Positions 42,851 to 51,404 of a stretch of 64,000 nucleotides of DNA are shown in pieces (the first letter of the stretch is position 1; each line of letters begins with the position of its first letter). The position numbers and the translations under genes were made by a program. The DNA lies in contig NZ_CBCPHV010000004.1 of assembly GCF_965118635.1 (NCBI RefSeq), forward strand, positions 267,655 to 331,654. Reading direction: 5' to 3'. The stretch is from Empedobacter brevis_A (GTDB taxonomy: Bacteria; Bacteroidota; Bacteroidia; Flavobacteriales; Weeksellaceae). Under the pieces are notes generated by a model, which did no database searches, was not told where the DNA came from, and was given only the letters and a program-made list of their open reading frames with translations.

Positions 42851-44359
42851 TTAAAAACTTAGAATTAATTTCTTGAAATCATCAGTTTGTAATAAATCGA
42901 TAATATTGTTAATATCATCTCCAATTAAACGATCGTCTTCTAATTTTGGACAAACAGAACGAACTTTCGTAAAAACTTCTTCCAAGAAAGGACTTGTTTT
43001 ACGTGGTCTTCTAAATTCTAATCCTTGACAAGCATACATTAACTCGATTGCTAAAATACGTTCTACATTATCTAAGACTTGATTGAATTTTCGTCCAGAA
43101 ATACTTCCCATAGAAACATGATCTTCTTGTCCTAAAGAAGTTGGAATACTATCTGCAGAAGCAGGGAAACATAATGTTTTGTTTTCTGTACAAAGTGCAG
43201 CTGAAGTATATTGAGGAATCATGTAACCAGAATTTAAACCAGAACTTTCAGTTAATAATTTAGGCAAACCATATTTTCCTTCGATTAATAAATATTGACG
43301 ACGATCAGAAATATTTCCTAATTCTGAAGCCGCAATTGTTGCATAATCCAAAACCATTGCTAATGGTTGTCCATGGAAGTTTCCTCCTGAAATAGCTTCT
43401 TCGTCCGAAACAACGATTGGATTATCTGTAACAGAATTTAATTCAATTTCAGCCAATTCTTGTAAATGAAAAAATGCATTTCGAGATGCACCATGAACTT
43501 GTGGCATACAACGTAACGAATAAGGATCTTGTACACGACCACATTCTGCATGAGAAAAAGCGATTTCAGAACCTTTTAATAAATTTCGCATGCGTTCAGC
43601 AACTAATAATGTTCCTTTGAATGGACGAACTTTATGCAATTCTTCTTCGAATGGACGAGGAGAACCTTCGTAAGCTTCCAAAGATAAAGCTCCTGCAACG
43701 TCAGCTAAATTCAATAGATATTCGAATTTTTCTAATCCATTTAAAGCATGAGATAAAATGAATTGTGTTCCATTTATTAATCCTAATCCTTCTTTTGCTG
43801 AAAGTTGTAAAGGTTGCAAATTGTGTTTTGCTAGAGCTTCTTTAGTCGAAATAATTGTATCGCCATCCCAAACTTTTCCTTCTCCAATTAAAGGTAAAAA
43901 TAAGTGGGATAAAGGAGCTAAATCTCCCGAAGCACCTACAGAACCTTTTTCTGGAACAACAGGAATAATATCTTTTTCAACCATTAATAAAATTCGTTCT
44001 ACTACATCTAGCGTTACACCCGAATATCCTTTTGATAAAGCATGTGCTTTTGCGATTAGCATAGTTTTAGAAATTTCCTTTTTGATAGGATTTCCAACAC
44101 CAACAGCGTGACTTATTAACAAATTATGTTGAAGTTGACGTGTTTCTTCTTCAGATATTTTTGTATCGCAAAGAGGTCCAAAACCAGTATTAATTCCATA
44201 AACAGTTTGTCCAGAAGCAACAATTTTAGCAACATTTTGTTGCGATTTTAAAATTTGTTGTTTACTTGCTTCGCTAAGTTCAATTTCAATTTTTCCTTCT
44301 TTGATTCCTTTGTAATCCTCAAAGGAAAGAAAATCGATACCGTAAGTTTTTTTCATCAT
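42851..44359 (-). CDS. hutH: Histidine ammonia-lyase
   Basis: First step of histidine degradation, deaminating L-histidine to urocanate. From the ATG pair at 44359/44356 the protein is 502/501 aa. From 44356 the MIO cofactor triad Ala142-Ser143-Gly144 (within G-S-V-G-A-S-G-D-L-A-P) falls on the same numbers as in Pseudomonas putida HutH. The frame stays open a further 219 nt into folE, but those residues are unlike the family and the promoter box lies at 44380-44387. It is divergent from folE and heads the hutH-DUF2809-hutU cluster. Confidence 0.95.
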   Translation of the reverse strand: MMKKTYGIDFLSFEDYKGIKEGKIEIELSEASKQQILKSQQNVAKIVASGQTVYGINTGFGPLCDTKISEEETRQLQHNLLISHAVGVGNPIKKEISKTMLIAKAHALSKGYSGVTLDVVERILLMVEKDIIPVVPEKGSVGASGDLAPLSHLFLPLIGEGKVWDGDTIISTKEALAKHNLQPLQLSAKEGLGLINGTQFILSHALNGLEKFEYLLNLADVAGALSLEAYEGSPRPFEEELHKVRPFKGTLLVAERMRNLLKGSEIAFSHAECGRVQDPYSLRCMPQVHGASRNAFFHLQELAEIELNSVTDNPIVVSDEEAISGGNFHGQPLAMVLDYATIAASELGNISDRRQYLLIEGKYGLPKLLTESSGLNSGYMIPQYTSAALCTENKTLCFPASADSIPTSLGQEDHVSMGSISGRKFNQVLDNVERILAIELMYACQGLEFRRPRKTSPFLEEVFTKVRSVCPKLEDDRLIGDDINNIIDLLQTDDFKKLILSF

Positions 44360-44379
44360 TTTTTTAATTTGTGATACAT

Positions 44380-44387
44380 CAAAGATA
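44380..44387 (-). promoter_or_regulatory. -7 box of hutH promoter
   Basis: On the minus strand TATCTTTG, matching TAnnTTTG, 20 nt before the ATG at 44359. It supports the shorter hutH start. Confidence 0.55.
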
Positions 44388-44472
44388 ACCTTTTCATTGA
44401 TTTGATAAAAGATAGTAATCATTTCAATTGTAATAATTGATATTTGATAAGGTTTTATAACACTATCTTTTA

Positions 44473-44480
44473 TAAATTTG
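44473..44480 (+). promoter_or_regulatory. -7 box of folE-cysS promoter
   Basis: TAAATTTG matches TAnnTTTG, 16 nt before the folE ATG. Confidence 0.5.
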
Positions 44481-44496
44481 CTAAAATTTTTATGTA

Positions 44497-45174
44497 ATGT
44501 GTGATAAACATCTTCATGACGAAATGGGGGACGACCATATGTCAGCAAACTTAGAAACGCCTTTGAGAGCTGATGCATTTGAGTTGTCTGCTGAAGAAAA
44601 AGTGGAAAAGATAGAAGCGGATTTCCGTAACATCATGGAAACTTTAGGCTTAGATTTAACAGATGATAGTTTGAAAGGAACGCCAAAACGTGTTGCGAAA
44701 ATGTTCGTAAAAGAAATTTTTGGTGGTTTATTGCCAGAGCGTAAGCCTGGAATGTCAACTTTTGAAAATAAATACAACTACAATCAAATGTTGGTTGAAA
44801 AGGATATCGTAGTTTATTCGACTTGCGAACATCACTTTTTACCAATTGTTGGACGTGCACATGTTGGTTATATCTCGAAAGGGAAAGTAATCGGATTGTC
44901 TAAAATGAATCGTATTGTAGAATATTATGCAAAACGTCCGCAAGTACAAGAGCGTTTGACAATGCAAATTGTAAAAGCAATGCAAGAAGCATTAGGTACA
45001 GACGATGTTGCATGTATTATTGATGCGAAACATTTATGTGTAAATTCGCGCGGAATCAAAGATATCGAATCAAGTACAGTTACAGCTGAATTTGGAGGAG
45101 CTTTTAAAGAAAGTGAGCAATTAAGAAAAGAGTTTATTTCGTATATCGGAATGAAAACTCCTTTCAATGTTTAA
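44497..45174 (+). CDS. folE: GTP cyclohydrolase I
   Basis: Converts GTP to 7,8-dihydroneopterin triphosphate, the first step of folate and tetrahydrobiopterin synthesis. The 225 residues include the zinc-binding S-T-C-E-H-H-F-L-P-I and H-L-C-V-N-S-R-G motifs and S-K-M-N-R-I-V-E-Y-Y-A-K-R-P-Q-V-Q-E-R-L-T. The N-terminus is slightly extended and His/Asp-rich. cysS follows after 17 nt, suggesting one transcript. folC, another folate gene, lies near 62.5 kb. Confidence 0.96.
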   Translation: MCDKHLHDEMGDDHMSANLETPLRADAFELSAEEKVEKIEADFRNIMETLGLDLTDDSLKGTPKRVAKMFVKEIFGGLLPERKPGMSTFENKYNYNQMLVEKDIVVYSTCEHHFLPIVGRAHVGYISKGKVIGLSKMNRIVEYYAKRPQVQERLTMQIVKAMQEALGTDDVACIIDAKHLCVNSRGIKDIESSTVTAEFGGAFKESEQLRKEFISYIGMKTPFNV

Positions 45175-45191
45175 ATTATAAATCCTATAAA

Positions 45192-46664
45192 ATGGTAAAA
45201 GAAAATCAATTAAAATTACATAATTCCTTAACGGGACAAAAAGACATATTCGTACCAATTAATCAAGATAATGTTGGAATGTATGTTTGTGGACCTACCG
45301 TTTATAGTAATGTGCATTTAGGAAATGTACGTACATTTATGTCTTTTGATATGATTTATCGTTACCTAAAATTTTTGGGTTACAAAGTTCGTTACGTTCG
45401 TAATATTACTGATGCGGGACATTTAACAGATGACGGAAATGTAGAAAATGATCGTTTTGTAAAACAATCTAAATTAGAAAAACTAGAACCAATGGAAATT
45501 GTACAAAAGTACACGGTTGATTTTCATAAAGTTTTAGAGAAATTTAATTTACTACCTCCGACAATCGAGCCTACAGCAACAGGACATATTTTAGAACAAA
45601 TTGCTTTAGCAGAAAAATTAATCGATCTAGGATTTGCTTATGAAGTAAATGGATCAGTTTATTTTGATGTGGAAGCATACAACAAAAAAGGACTTGATTA
45701 TGGAGAATTGAGCAACCGTAATATCGAAGAATTAATCAATAATACAAGAGATTTAGACGGACAAGGCGAGAAGAAAAATCCTGTAGATTTTGCACTTTGG
45801 AAAAACGCTTCACCTGCTCACATTATGCGTTGGGCTTCACCTTGGGGCGATGGTTTCCCAGGATGGCATTTAGAATGTACAGTGATGAGTACAAAATATC
45901 TTGGTGATTATTTCGATATTCATGGAGGAGGAATGGATCTTAAATTTCCTCATCACGAATGTGAAATTGCGCAAGCAAAAGGTTCTAATGGACACGAACC
46001 AGTAAAATATTGGATGCATGCAAATATGTTAACTATGAATGGTCAGCGTATGAGCAAATCGACAGGAAATTATATTTTGCCAATGCAATTAGTAACTGGC
46101 GAGAATGATTTCTTCGAAAAACCATTTCATCCAGCTGTTGTGCGTTTTTGTTTCTTACAAGCGCATTATCGTAGTGTTTTAGATATTTCGAATGATGCAA
46201 TGTTAGCTTCTGAAAAAGGGTATAATCGTTTGGTCGAAGCATTAAAAACATTAGAAACAATCACTCCAAAGAAAACTTCTACTGTTAATATTGATGAATT
46301 AGAAGCAAAATTATACAGCGCAATGGATGATGATTTCAATACACCAATATTGATTGCACATTTATTTGATGCTGTGAAAATGATTAATTCAATCAAAGAT
46401 AGCTTCGAAAATATTACAGCTGAAGATTTAGAACGCCTAAAAGCTATTATGAATGGTTTTGTTCACGATGTTTTAGGTTTGGATACAGAAGCAGTAAATG
46501 AAAGTTCCGACAAATTAGATGGTGTTGTAAAAATGCTAATCGAAATGCGTAAACAAGCGCGTGTTGATAAAAATTGGGCATTATCTGATCAAATTCGTGA
46601 TCAATTAAGCGAATTAGGTATCCAATTGAAAGACGGAACTGATGGAACAACTTTCACGTTTTAA
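45192..46664 (+). CDS. cysS: Cysteine--tRNA ligase
   Basis: Class I aminoacyl-tRNA synthetase charging tRNA-Cys. The 490 residues include the HIGH-type motif H-L-G-N (42-45), zinc ligand Cys33 in V-C-G-P-T, W-H-L-E-C and H-H-E-C for the zinc site, and the KMSKS-type R-M-S-K-S at 286-290. Length is normal. It lies 17 nt after folE and ends at a clear terminator. Confidence 0.97.
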   Translation: MVKENQLKLHNSLTGQKDIFVPINQDNVGMYVCGPTVYSNVHLGNVRTFMSFDMIYRYLKFLGYKVRYVRNITDAGHLTDDGNVENDRFVKQSKLEKLEPMEIVQKYTVDFHKVLEKFNLLPPTIEPTATGHILEQIALAEKLIDLGFAYEVNGSVYFDVEAYNKKGLDYGELSNRNIEELINNTRDLDGQGEKKNPVDFALWKNASPAHIMRWASPWGDGFPGWHLECTVMSTKYLGDYFDIHGGGMDLKFPHHECEIAQAKGSNGHEPVKYWMHANMLTMNGQRMSKSTGNYILPMQLVTGENDFFEKPFHPAVVRFCFLQAHYRSVLDISNDAMLASEKGYNRLVEALKTLETITPKKTSTVNIDELEAKLYSAMDDDFNTPILIAHLFDAVKMINSIKDSFENITAEDLERLKAIMNGFVHDVLGLDTEAVNESSDKLDGVVKMLIEMRKQARVDKNWALSDQIRDQLSELGIQLKDGTDGTTFTF

Positions 46665-46684
46665 GAAAAGATTATAAAATATTT

Positions 46685-46712
46685 ACCCACTTAGAAATAA
46701 GTGGGTTTTTTG
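46685..46712 (+). terminator. Terminator after cysS
   Basis: A 9-bp stem (46685-46693 with 46698-46706), GAAA tetraloop and a T6 tract. The T-tract also supplies the -33 TTTG of the next promoter. Confidence 0.88.
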
Positions 46713-46738
46713 TATCTCTTAATTTTAGATTACTTTTG
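46709..46738 (+). promoter_or_regulatory. Promoter of the Porin_10-like gene
   Basis: TTTG (46709-46712), 18 bp, TACTTTTG (46731-46738): a near-ideal Bacteroidota promoter that begins inside the cysS terminator tail. It lies 19 nt before the ATG at 46758. Confidence 0.65.
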
Positions 46739-46757
46739 TAAGGATTTATTCAACAGG

Positions 46758-48728
46758 ATGAAAAAAACAATCATTGGTTTATTTTTATTAGGAGCTGTAA
46801 TAGCACAAGCTCAGGAAGATTCGGTAAAAATTTTAAAACCATTAAAAGGATCATCAGCAAATGATTCGGTTACATATTTTAAAACCAAAATAAGCGATTA
46901 TAAATTTTGGACAAATGGCAGAAAGCCAGAAGTATTGGATACAACATTGAGTATCAAAAACTATTACAACCAAAATTTTATTAGACGCGATGCTTTCGGA
47001 AAATTATTTTTCCCGAATGTTGGTGGAGTAGTGGTCGATTTAGAATATCAAAATTCGCCATTCAATCCGTCGATGTTGCCAACTGGTAAAAAATACAATT
47101 ATTATTACGCCAATGATATCAAATACTATGATGTCAAAACGCCATATACAGAGTTTATTTACGAGAATGGAGTAAAAGAAGGGAACTTTTTATCTTCTAC
47201 ATTTTCGCATAACATTAATAAGCAATTCAATTATACGTTTCATTACCGTGGATTAATTTCTGAAGGTCGTTATAAGAACGAAAAAGCTCAGAATAATACA
47301 TTTGTTTTTTCATCAAATTATAAAAACAAAACAGAACGTTTTAAATTATGGTGGAATTATGCAGCGCAAAATTTTAAAAATAACGAAAACGGAGGAATAA
47401 AAGATATCAACGATTTTATTTTTCAAGATGATCGTAGAATGACGAATGTTCGTAATATTCCAGTTAATTCTATAAGCGCAAAATCCGAATTTGATGCTCG
47501 AAGAGTTGAGGTAAATGCTTCGTATGGAATCTTAAAAAAGATGAATGTTAAAGATTCAACTTTTTATAATCCTATTGAATTGAAAAATAAATTCTCTTAC
47601 GAAAAACAAAAATATCGATACGAAGATTCTAATCCAAATGGAACATTATATTCTACGCCAATTGTTGCAGGATTGTCTTATAAAAACAAAAAAAGTTTTA
47701 CCGATTTATCAAATACAACAACGGCTGGTTTTCAGTGGACAGATCGTGTAAAAATAGAAGCAGGGATAAAAATGCAAAGTTTAAGGGTTTTTTCTGATCA
47801 ACCTTTAAATTATCCTATAATGAATCCAAATTATGAGAATCTAGTGATCAAAAATATTTACAATCCTAAAGAAATAAAAGAAAATCTTTTTGGAGTTGTT
47901 GGAAAAGTAGATTTTGATTGGAATGAAAAACTGAAACTTTACGGTAATGTAGAGTTTCTGCAATCTGATAATTATAATAGTGTTTATAATGTAGATGCTG
48001 TTTTAGATATTACACCAATAGAAGGATATACATTGAGTGCGGGAGGAGTTATTCAGTCAAAAATTCCGTCGTTGAATGCTATTTATAATCAAAGTTTCTT
48101 TGTGAATTTTAATTATGCGAATAAATTTGAAACCGAAAATGTTCAAAATATTTTTGCAAAATTAAAGCTCGACAAAGTCAATACAACTTTAGAAGCTTCG
48201 ATTTATAATCTTGATAACAAAGTTTATTTAGATTCTGATTTAACTTATAAACAATTGGCAGATAATATCAATTATTTTAAGATAAAAGGAGAAAATCATC
48301 TACGTTTCGGAAAAATAAATTTGGTTTCGACTGCACAATATCAGAAAGTTACGAAAAACGAAGAAATTATGCCTTTGCCAGATTTCTTAATTCGTGAAAC
48401 ATTATATTGGCAAGGCGAATTATTTAATAAAAATGCACAATTGCAAGCTGGTATTAATGCAACTTATTTTACTAAATACAATGGTTTGCGTTATATCCCA
48501 ATTCTGAATGAATTTGCATTGCAAGATCCTACAAAAGTACAAGAGATTGGAGGTTATCCGGTTTTGGATCTTTTTATTAACTTCAAGGTTCGTAATATGC
48601 GTTTTTACATTCGAGGCGAGCATTTTAATGCATCGTTTACAAAACAACCTGATTATTTTGCTGCACCAAATGTTCCGTACCGAGATTTCAAATTTCAACT
48701 TGGTTTGAAATGGAATATTTTTAGTTAA
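46758..48728 (+). CDS. Putative outer-membrane porin (Porin_10-like)
   Basis: A 656-residue predicted beta barrel with a signal peptide (MKKTIIGLFLLGAVIAQAQ). The early segment D-Y-K-F-W-T plus N-x-Y-x-Q-N-F-I-R-R-D-A-F-G-K-L-F-F-P-N-V-G resembles the putative porin family PF14121 of Bacteroidota, and the C-terminal strand ends F-Q-L-G-L-K-W-N-I-F-S. An in-frame ATG at 46701 is rejected because it precedes the promoter box and would disrupt the signal peptide. The transported substrate is unknown. Confidence 0.85.
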   Translation: MKKTIIGLFLLGAVIAQAQEDSVKILKPLKGSSANDSVTYFKTKISDYKFWTNGRKPEVLDTTLSIKNYYNQNFIRRDAFGKLFFPNVGGVVVDLEYQNSPFNPSMLPTGKKYNYYYANDIKYYDVKTPYTEFIYENGVKEGNFLSSTFSHNINKQFNYTFHYRGLISEGRYKNEKAQNNTFVFSSNYKNKTERFKLWWNYAAQNFKNNENGGIKDINDFIFQDDRRMTNVRNIPVNSISAKSEFDARRVEVNASYGILKKMNVKDSTFYNPIELKNKFSYEKQKYRYEDSNPNGTLYSTPIVAGLSYKNKKSFTDLSNTTTAGFQWTDRVKIEAGIKMQSLRVFSDQPLNYPIMNPNYENLVIKNIYNPKEIKENLFGVVGKVDFDWNEKLKLYGNVEFLQSDNYNSVYNVDAVLDITPIEGYTLSAGGVIQSKIPSLNAIYNQSFFVNFNYANKFETENVQNIFAKLKLDKVNTTLEASIYNLDNKVYLDSDLTYKQLADNINYFKIKGENHLRFGKINLVSTAQYQKVTKNEEIMPLPDFLIRETLYWQGELFNKNAQLQAGINATYFTKYNGLRYIPILNEFALQDPTKVQEIGGYPVLDLFINFKVRNMRFYIRGEHFNASFTKQPDYFAAPNVPYRDFKFQLGLKWNIFS

Positions 48729-48748
48729 AAAATTACAAATTATATAGA

Positions 48749-48778
48749 AAAACGACTTCATGATGAGGTCGTTTTTTC
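48749..48778 (+). terminator. Terminator after the porin gene
   Basis: A 12-bp stem with one G-U pair (48749-48760 with 48764-48775) and a T6 tract. Confidence 0.85.
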
Positions 48779-48837
48779 TGTCTAAAATCATTTGTGTAGA
48801 ATTATTCTAAATAGTTATTTTTAGAAAAAATTTATAC

Positions 48838-49872
48838 ATGAAAAAATTACTATTTCTATTTTGTTTAATTTTCGCACAAATAGGTTTTTCTCAAGAGAAA
48901 TTATCAATTGGTGAAATACAAAAAATCAATTCAAAAATATTAGGATCAGAACGAGAAATTTTGATCAATCTTCCAGAATCTTATCATAATTCTAAACTTC
49001 AAAAAGTAAATTATCCTGTGATTTATTTGTTAGATGCCGAATCAAATTTTACGTTTTTAACAGGAGTTATTAATAAGTTTGAATCGGGATTTTATCCAGA
49101 AATGCCAGAATCGATAATTGTTGGAATAACGAATAAAAATGGAGATAGAGCAAAGGATTTTACTCATGTAAATGATGTTAATTTCCTAAATTTTATTGAA
49201 AAAGAATTATTTCCATTTGTACAAAAAAATTACCGAGTAAATGATTTTAGATTGTTAATTGGACATTCTTTAGGTGGATATTTTGCATTGAAAACGTTGT
49301 ATAATCATCCGAAAATTTTTAATGGATATGTTGCTCATGATCCAAGTATTTGGTTTAATGATAAAGAATTGTTGAATGTATATCAAAATTTGGAAAATCA
49401 TAATTTTGAGAATCGTTTTTTGATGATTACTCAAGTTGGAGAAAGTCAAAATACAGATCATTTACGCGATCATTATCAAAGTATCAAAAAAGTAGATGAA
49501 CGTTTGAAATCTTCAAAGAATAAATCGTTGAATTATTATTACAAACAATATGCAGATGAAGAACATGGTTCAGTTCCAATGATTGGATCTATTGATTATT
49601 TGCGTTGGCAATTTGATGGATATCGCGTGAATATTAAAGCTATTCCGAATCAACCGAATTTAGTGAAAGATTCTTTTGAAGCGATTTCAAAAAAGTTGAA
49701 TTATCCATTTCAACCAACAGAAACATACATTAACAATGTAGCAAATTATCTTGTAAAACAAAAGAAATACGAATTGGCAAAGCAGTTTTATGAACAAAAT
49801 GCTAAAAATTTTCCAGAAAGTTTGCAAGCAAAAGAAGAATTGAAAAAAATATTAGAATCAAATAAAAATTAG
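48838..49872 (+). CDS. Secreted alpha/beta hydrolase (Fes/esterase D-like) with C-terminal TPR-like tail
   Basis: A 344-residue protein with a signal peptide ending near G-F-S-Q (residue 19). The catalytic region resembles the enterochelin-esterase/esterase D group: V-I-Y-L-L-D-A-E-S-N-F, then the nucleophile elbow G-H-S-L-G-G-Y-F-A-L. About 60 C-terminal residues (V-K-Q-K-K-Y-E-L-A-K-Q-F-Y-E-Q-N-A) look like one TPR unit. The natural ester is unknown. A DUF2891 gene follows after 21 nt. Confidence 0.87.
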   Translation: MKKLLFLFCLIFAQIGFSQEKLSIGEIQKINSKILGSEREILINLPESYHNSKLQKVNYPVIYLLDAESNFTFLTGVINKFESGFYPEMPESIIVGITNKNGDRAKDFTHVNDVNFLNFIEKELFPFVQKNYRVNDFRLLIGHSLGGYFALKTLYNHPKIFNGYVAHDPSIWFNDKELLNVYQNLENHNFENRFLMITQVGESQNTDHLRDHYQSIKKVDERLKSSKNKSLNYYYKQYADEEHGSVPMIGSIDYLRWQFDGYRVNIKAIPNQPNLVKDSFEAISKKLNYPFQPTETYINNVANYLVKQKKYELAKQFYEQNAKNFPESLQAKEELKKILESNKN

Positions 49873-49893
49873 TAATTTGATAAAAATATTTCG

Positions 49894-50955
49894 ATGAAAA
49901 AAATCTTCTTTTTTACAACTCTTTTTACAACAATTTCTTTTGCGCAAGAATTACAAATCGATCAAGCAAAAAAAATATTTGAATTACCGACTCATTGCAT
50001 CAAAATTGAGTATCCAAATAAGTTGGGAAATGTTTTGGGAAGTGAACAAGATCTGAAAACACCAAAACAATTTCGACCAATTTTTTATGGCTGTTTCGAT
50101 TGGCATTCTTCTGTACATGGATTTTGGTCGATTGTAAAATTGATGAAAGATTTTCCTGAATTGGATCAGAATAATGTTGTTAGAAATGAATTAAATCAAT
50201 TAATTACAACAGAGAATGTTGCGGTTGAAATGGCTTTTTTCAATGATAAAAATAACAAAAGTTTTGAGCGTACTTATGGTTGGGCTTGGTTGTTACAATT
50301 GCAAATGGAATTGAACAATTGGCAAGATAAAGATGCGCAAGTTTGGGCTAAAAATTTACAACCTTTAAGTGATTTGATTATTGTTCGTTATAAAGAATAT
50401 TTGCCAAAATTAGTTTATCCAATAAGAACAGGAACGCATGATAATACAGCTTTTGGATTGAGCTTGGCAATAGATTATGCACGTTCTGTGAATGATAAAT
50501 TGTTCGAAAAAATAATTATAGACAATGCAAATCGTTTATATGAAAAGGACGAAAAATGTAACATTGCTTTCGAGCCAAGTGGATCTGATTTTTTGTCGGC
50601 TTGTTTGGAAGAGGCTTTATTAATGTCGAAAATTCAGCCGAATAATGAATATAAAAAATGGTTAAAATCATTTTTGCCTCAATTATTTGATAAGAAACAT
50701 GAGTTGAAACCAGGAATTGTTTCAGATAGAACTGATGGACATTTGGTGCATTTGGATGGATTAAATTTTAGTCGTGCTACAGCTTTATATCAGATTTCTG
50801 CAAAATTACCAGAATTAAGTTATTTGAAAGATTGGGCGAATCATCATTTTAATTACTCGTTTAATAATATTTCTAATGACGATTATATGGGAAGTCATTG
50901 GTTGGGAACTTTTGCGCTTTATGCTTTGAAAACGAAGCACGAAACAGAAAATTAG
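49894..50955 (+). CDS. Secreted DUF2891 family protein
   Basis: A 353-residue protein with a signal peptide (cleavage near S-F-A-Q, residue 17). It shows the DUF2891 features H-C-I-K-I-E-Y-P-N-K, F-Y-G-C-F-D-W-H-S-S-V-H-G-F-W, the Y-G-W-A-W-L-L-Q-L segment and R-T-G-T-H-D-N-T-A-F-G-L. The aromatic-rich helical pattern recalls alpha/alpha-barrel glycan-active enzymes, but activity is unproven. It is probably cotranscribed with the upstream esterase. Confidence 0.88.
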   Translation: MKKIFFFTTLFTTISFAQELQIDQAKKIFELPTHCIKIEYPNKLGNVLGSEQDLKTPKQFRPIFYGCFDWHSSVHGFWSIVKLMKDFPELDQNNVVRNELNQLITTENVAVEMAFFNDKNNKSFERTYGWAWLLQLQMELNNWQDKDAQVWAKNLQPLSDLIIVRYKEYLPKLVYPIRTGTHDNTAFGLSLAIDYARSVNDKLFEKIIIDNANRLYEKDEKCNIAFEPSGSDFLSACLEEALLMSKIQPNNEYKKWLKSFLPQLFDKKHELKPGIVSDRTDGHLVHLDGLNFSRATALYQISAKLPELSYLKDWANHHFNYSFNNISNDDYMGSHWLGTFALYALKTKHETEN

Positions 50956-50969
50956 CTAATAATAGGGAT

Positions 50970-50999
50970 TTTGTTCGGGTAGAATTGCTTTTAAATTTG
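50970..50999 (+). promoter_or_regulatory. Promoter of the small membrane protein gene at 51040
   Basis: TTTG (50970-50973), 18 bp, TAAATTTG (50992-50999): a strong match to the Bacteroidota consensus, 40 nt before the ATG. Confidence 0.65.
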
Positions 51000-51039
51000 T
51001 TTCTAATAAAAACCAATAAGAAACTTAAAAGTTAATTCT

Positions 51040-51336
51040 ATGAAAAAATATTTTTATATCATCGTCGGTGTTTTAGGAGTTATGGCATTTGGATTTAGTC
51101 AATATCAAAAAAATCAATTGGAAGATCAATTGGCTAAAACTGGAAAATGTGTAGAAGGAGTTGTAGTAGAAACAAGTGGAACATTTAAGCGTCCAAAAGC
51201 GACAATACAATATCCTGTGAATGAAGAAGTTTATGAAGTTACATTACGATCGAGAGCAGATGTGGATGAAATTGTATTAATGAAATATGATACACTGAAT
51301 CCAGAAGAAGTGCTGCTTGTGAATAGTTGTAACTAA
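51040..51336 (+). CDS. Hypothetical small membrane-anchored protein
   Basis: A 98-residue protein that I do not recognise. Residues about 3-20 form a membrane helix or uncleaved signal anchor. The rest is a small domain with V-E-G-V-V-V-E-T-S-G and Y-E-V-T-L-R-S pieces, compatible with an SH3-like or OB-like beta fold, and two cysteines (one in G-K-C-V, one at the C-terminus). It has its own good promoter and a shared terminator with dusB. Confidence 0.7.
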   Translation: MKKYFYIIVGVLGVMAFGFSQYQKNQLEDQLAKTGKCVEGVVVETSGTFKRPKATIQYPVNEEVYEVTLRSRADVDEIVLMKYDTLNPEEVLLVNSCN

Positions 51337-51358
51337 TTTATAGTCCTAAGTTTAAATA

Positions 51359-51389
51359 AAAAATCCACCAAGAAATTGGTGGATTTTTA
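51359..51389. terminator. Bidirectional terminator before dusB
   Basis: A 13-bp perfect stem (51359-51371 with 51376-51388) with a GAAA loop and A/T tracts on both sides. Confidence 0.9.
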
Positions 51390-51404
51390 TATGATGTAAA
51401 GAAA

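Noticed and set aside
44360..44578. N-terminal extension of hutH into folE
   Set aside because: The extra residues do not resemble the family, the MIO numbering fits the shorter start, and the promoter box lies inside the extension.
46701..46757. Upstream ATG for the porin gene
   Set aside because: It lies inside the terminator and promoter region, and the signal peptide begins at 46758.
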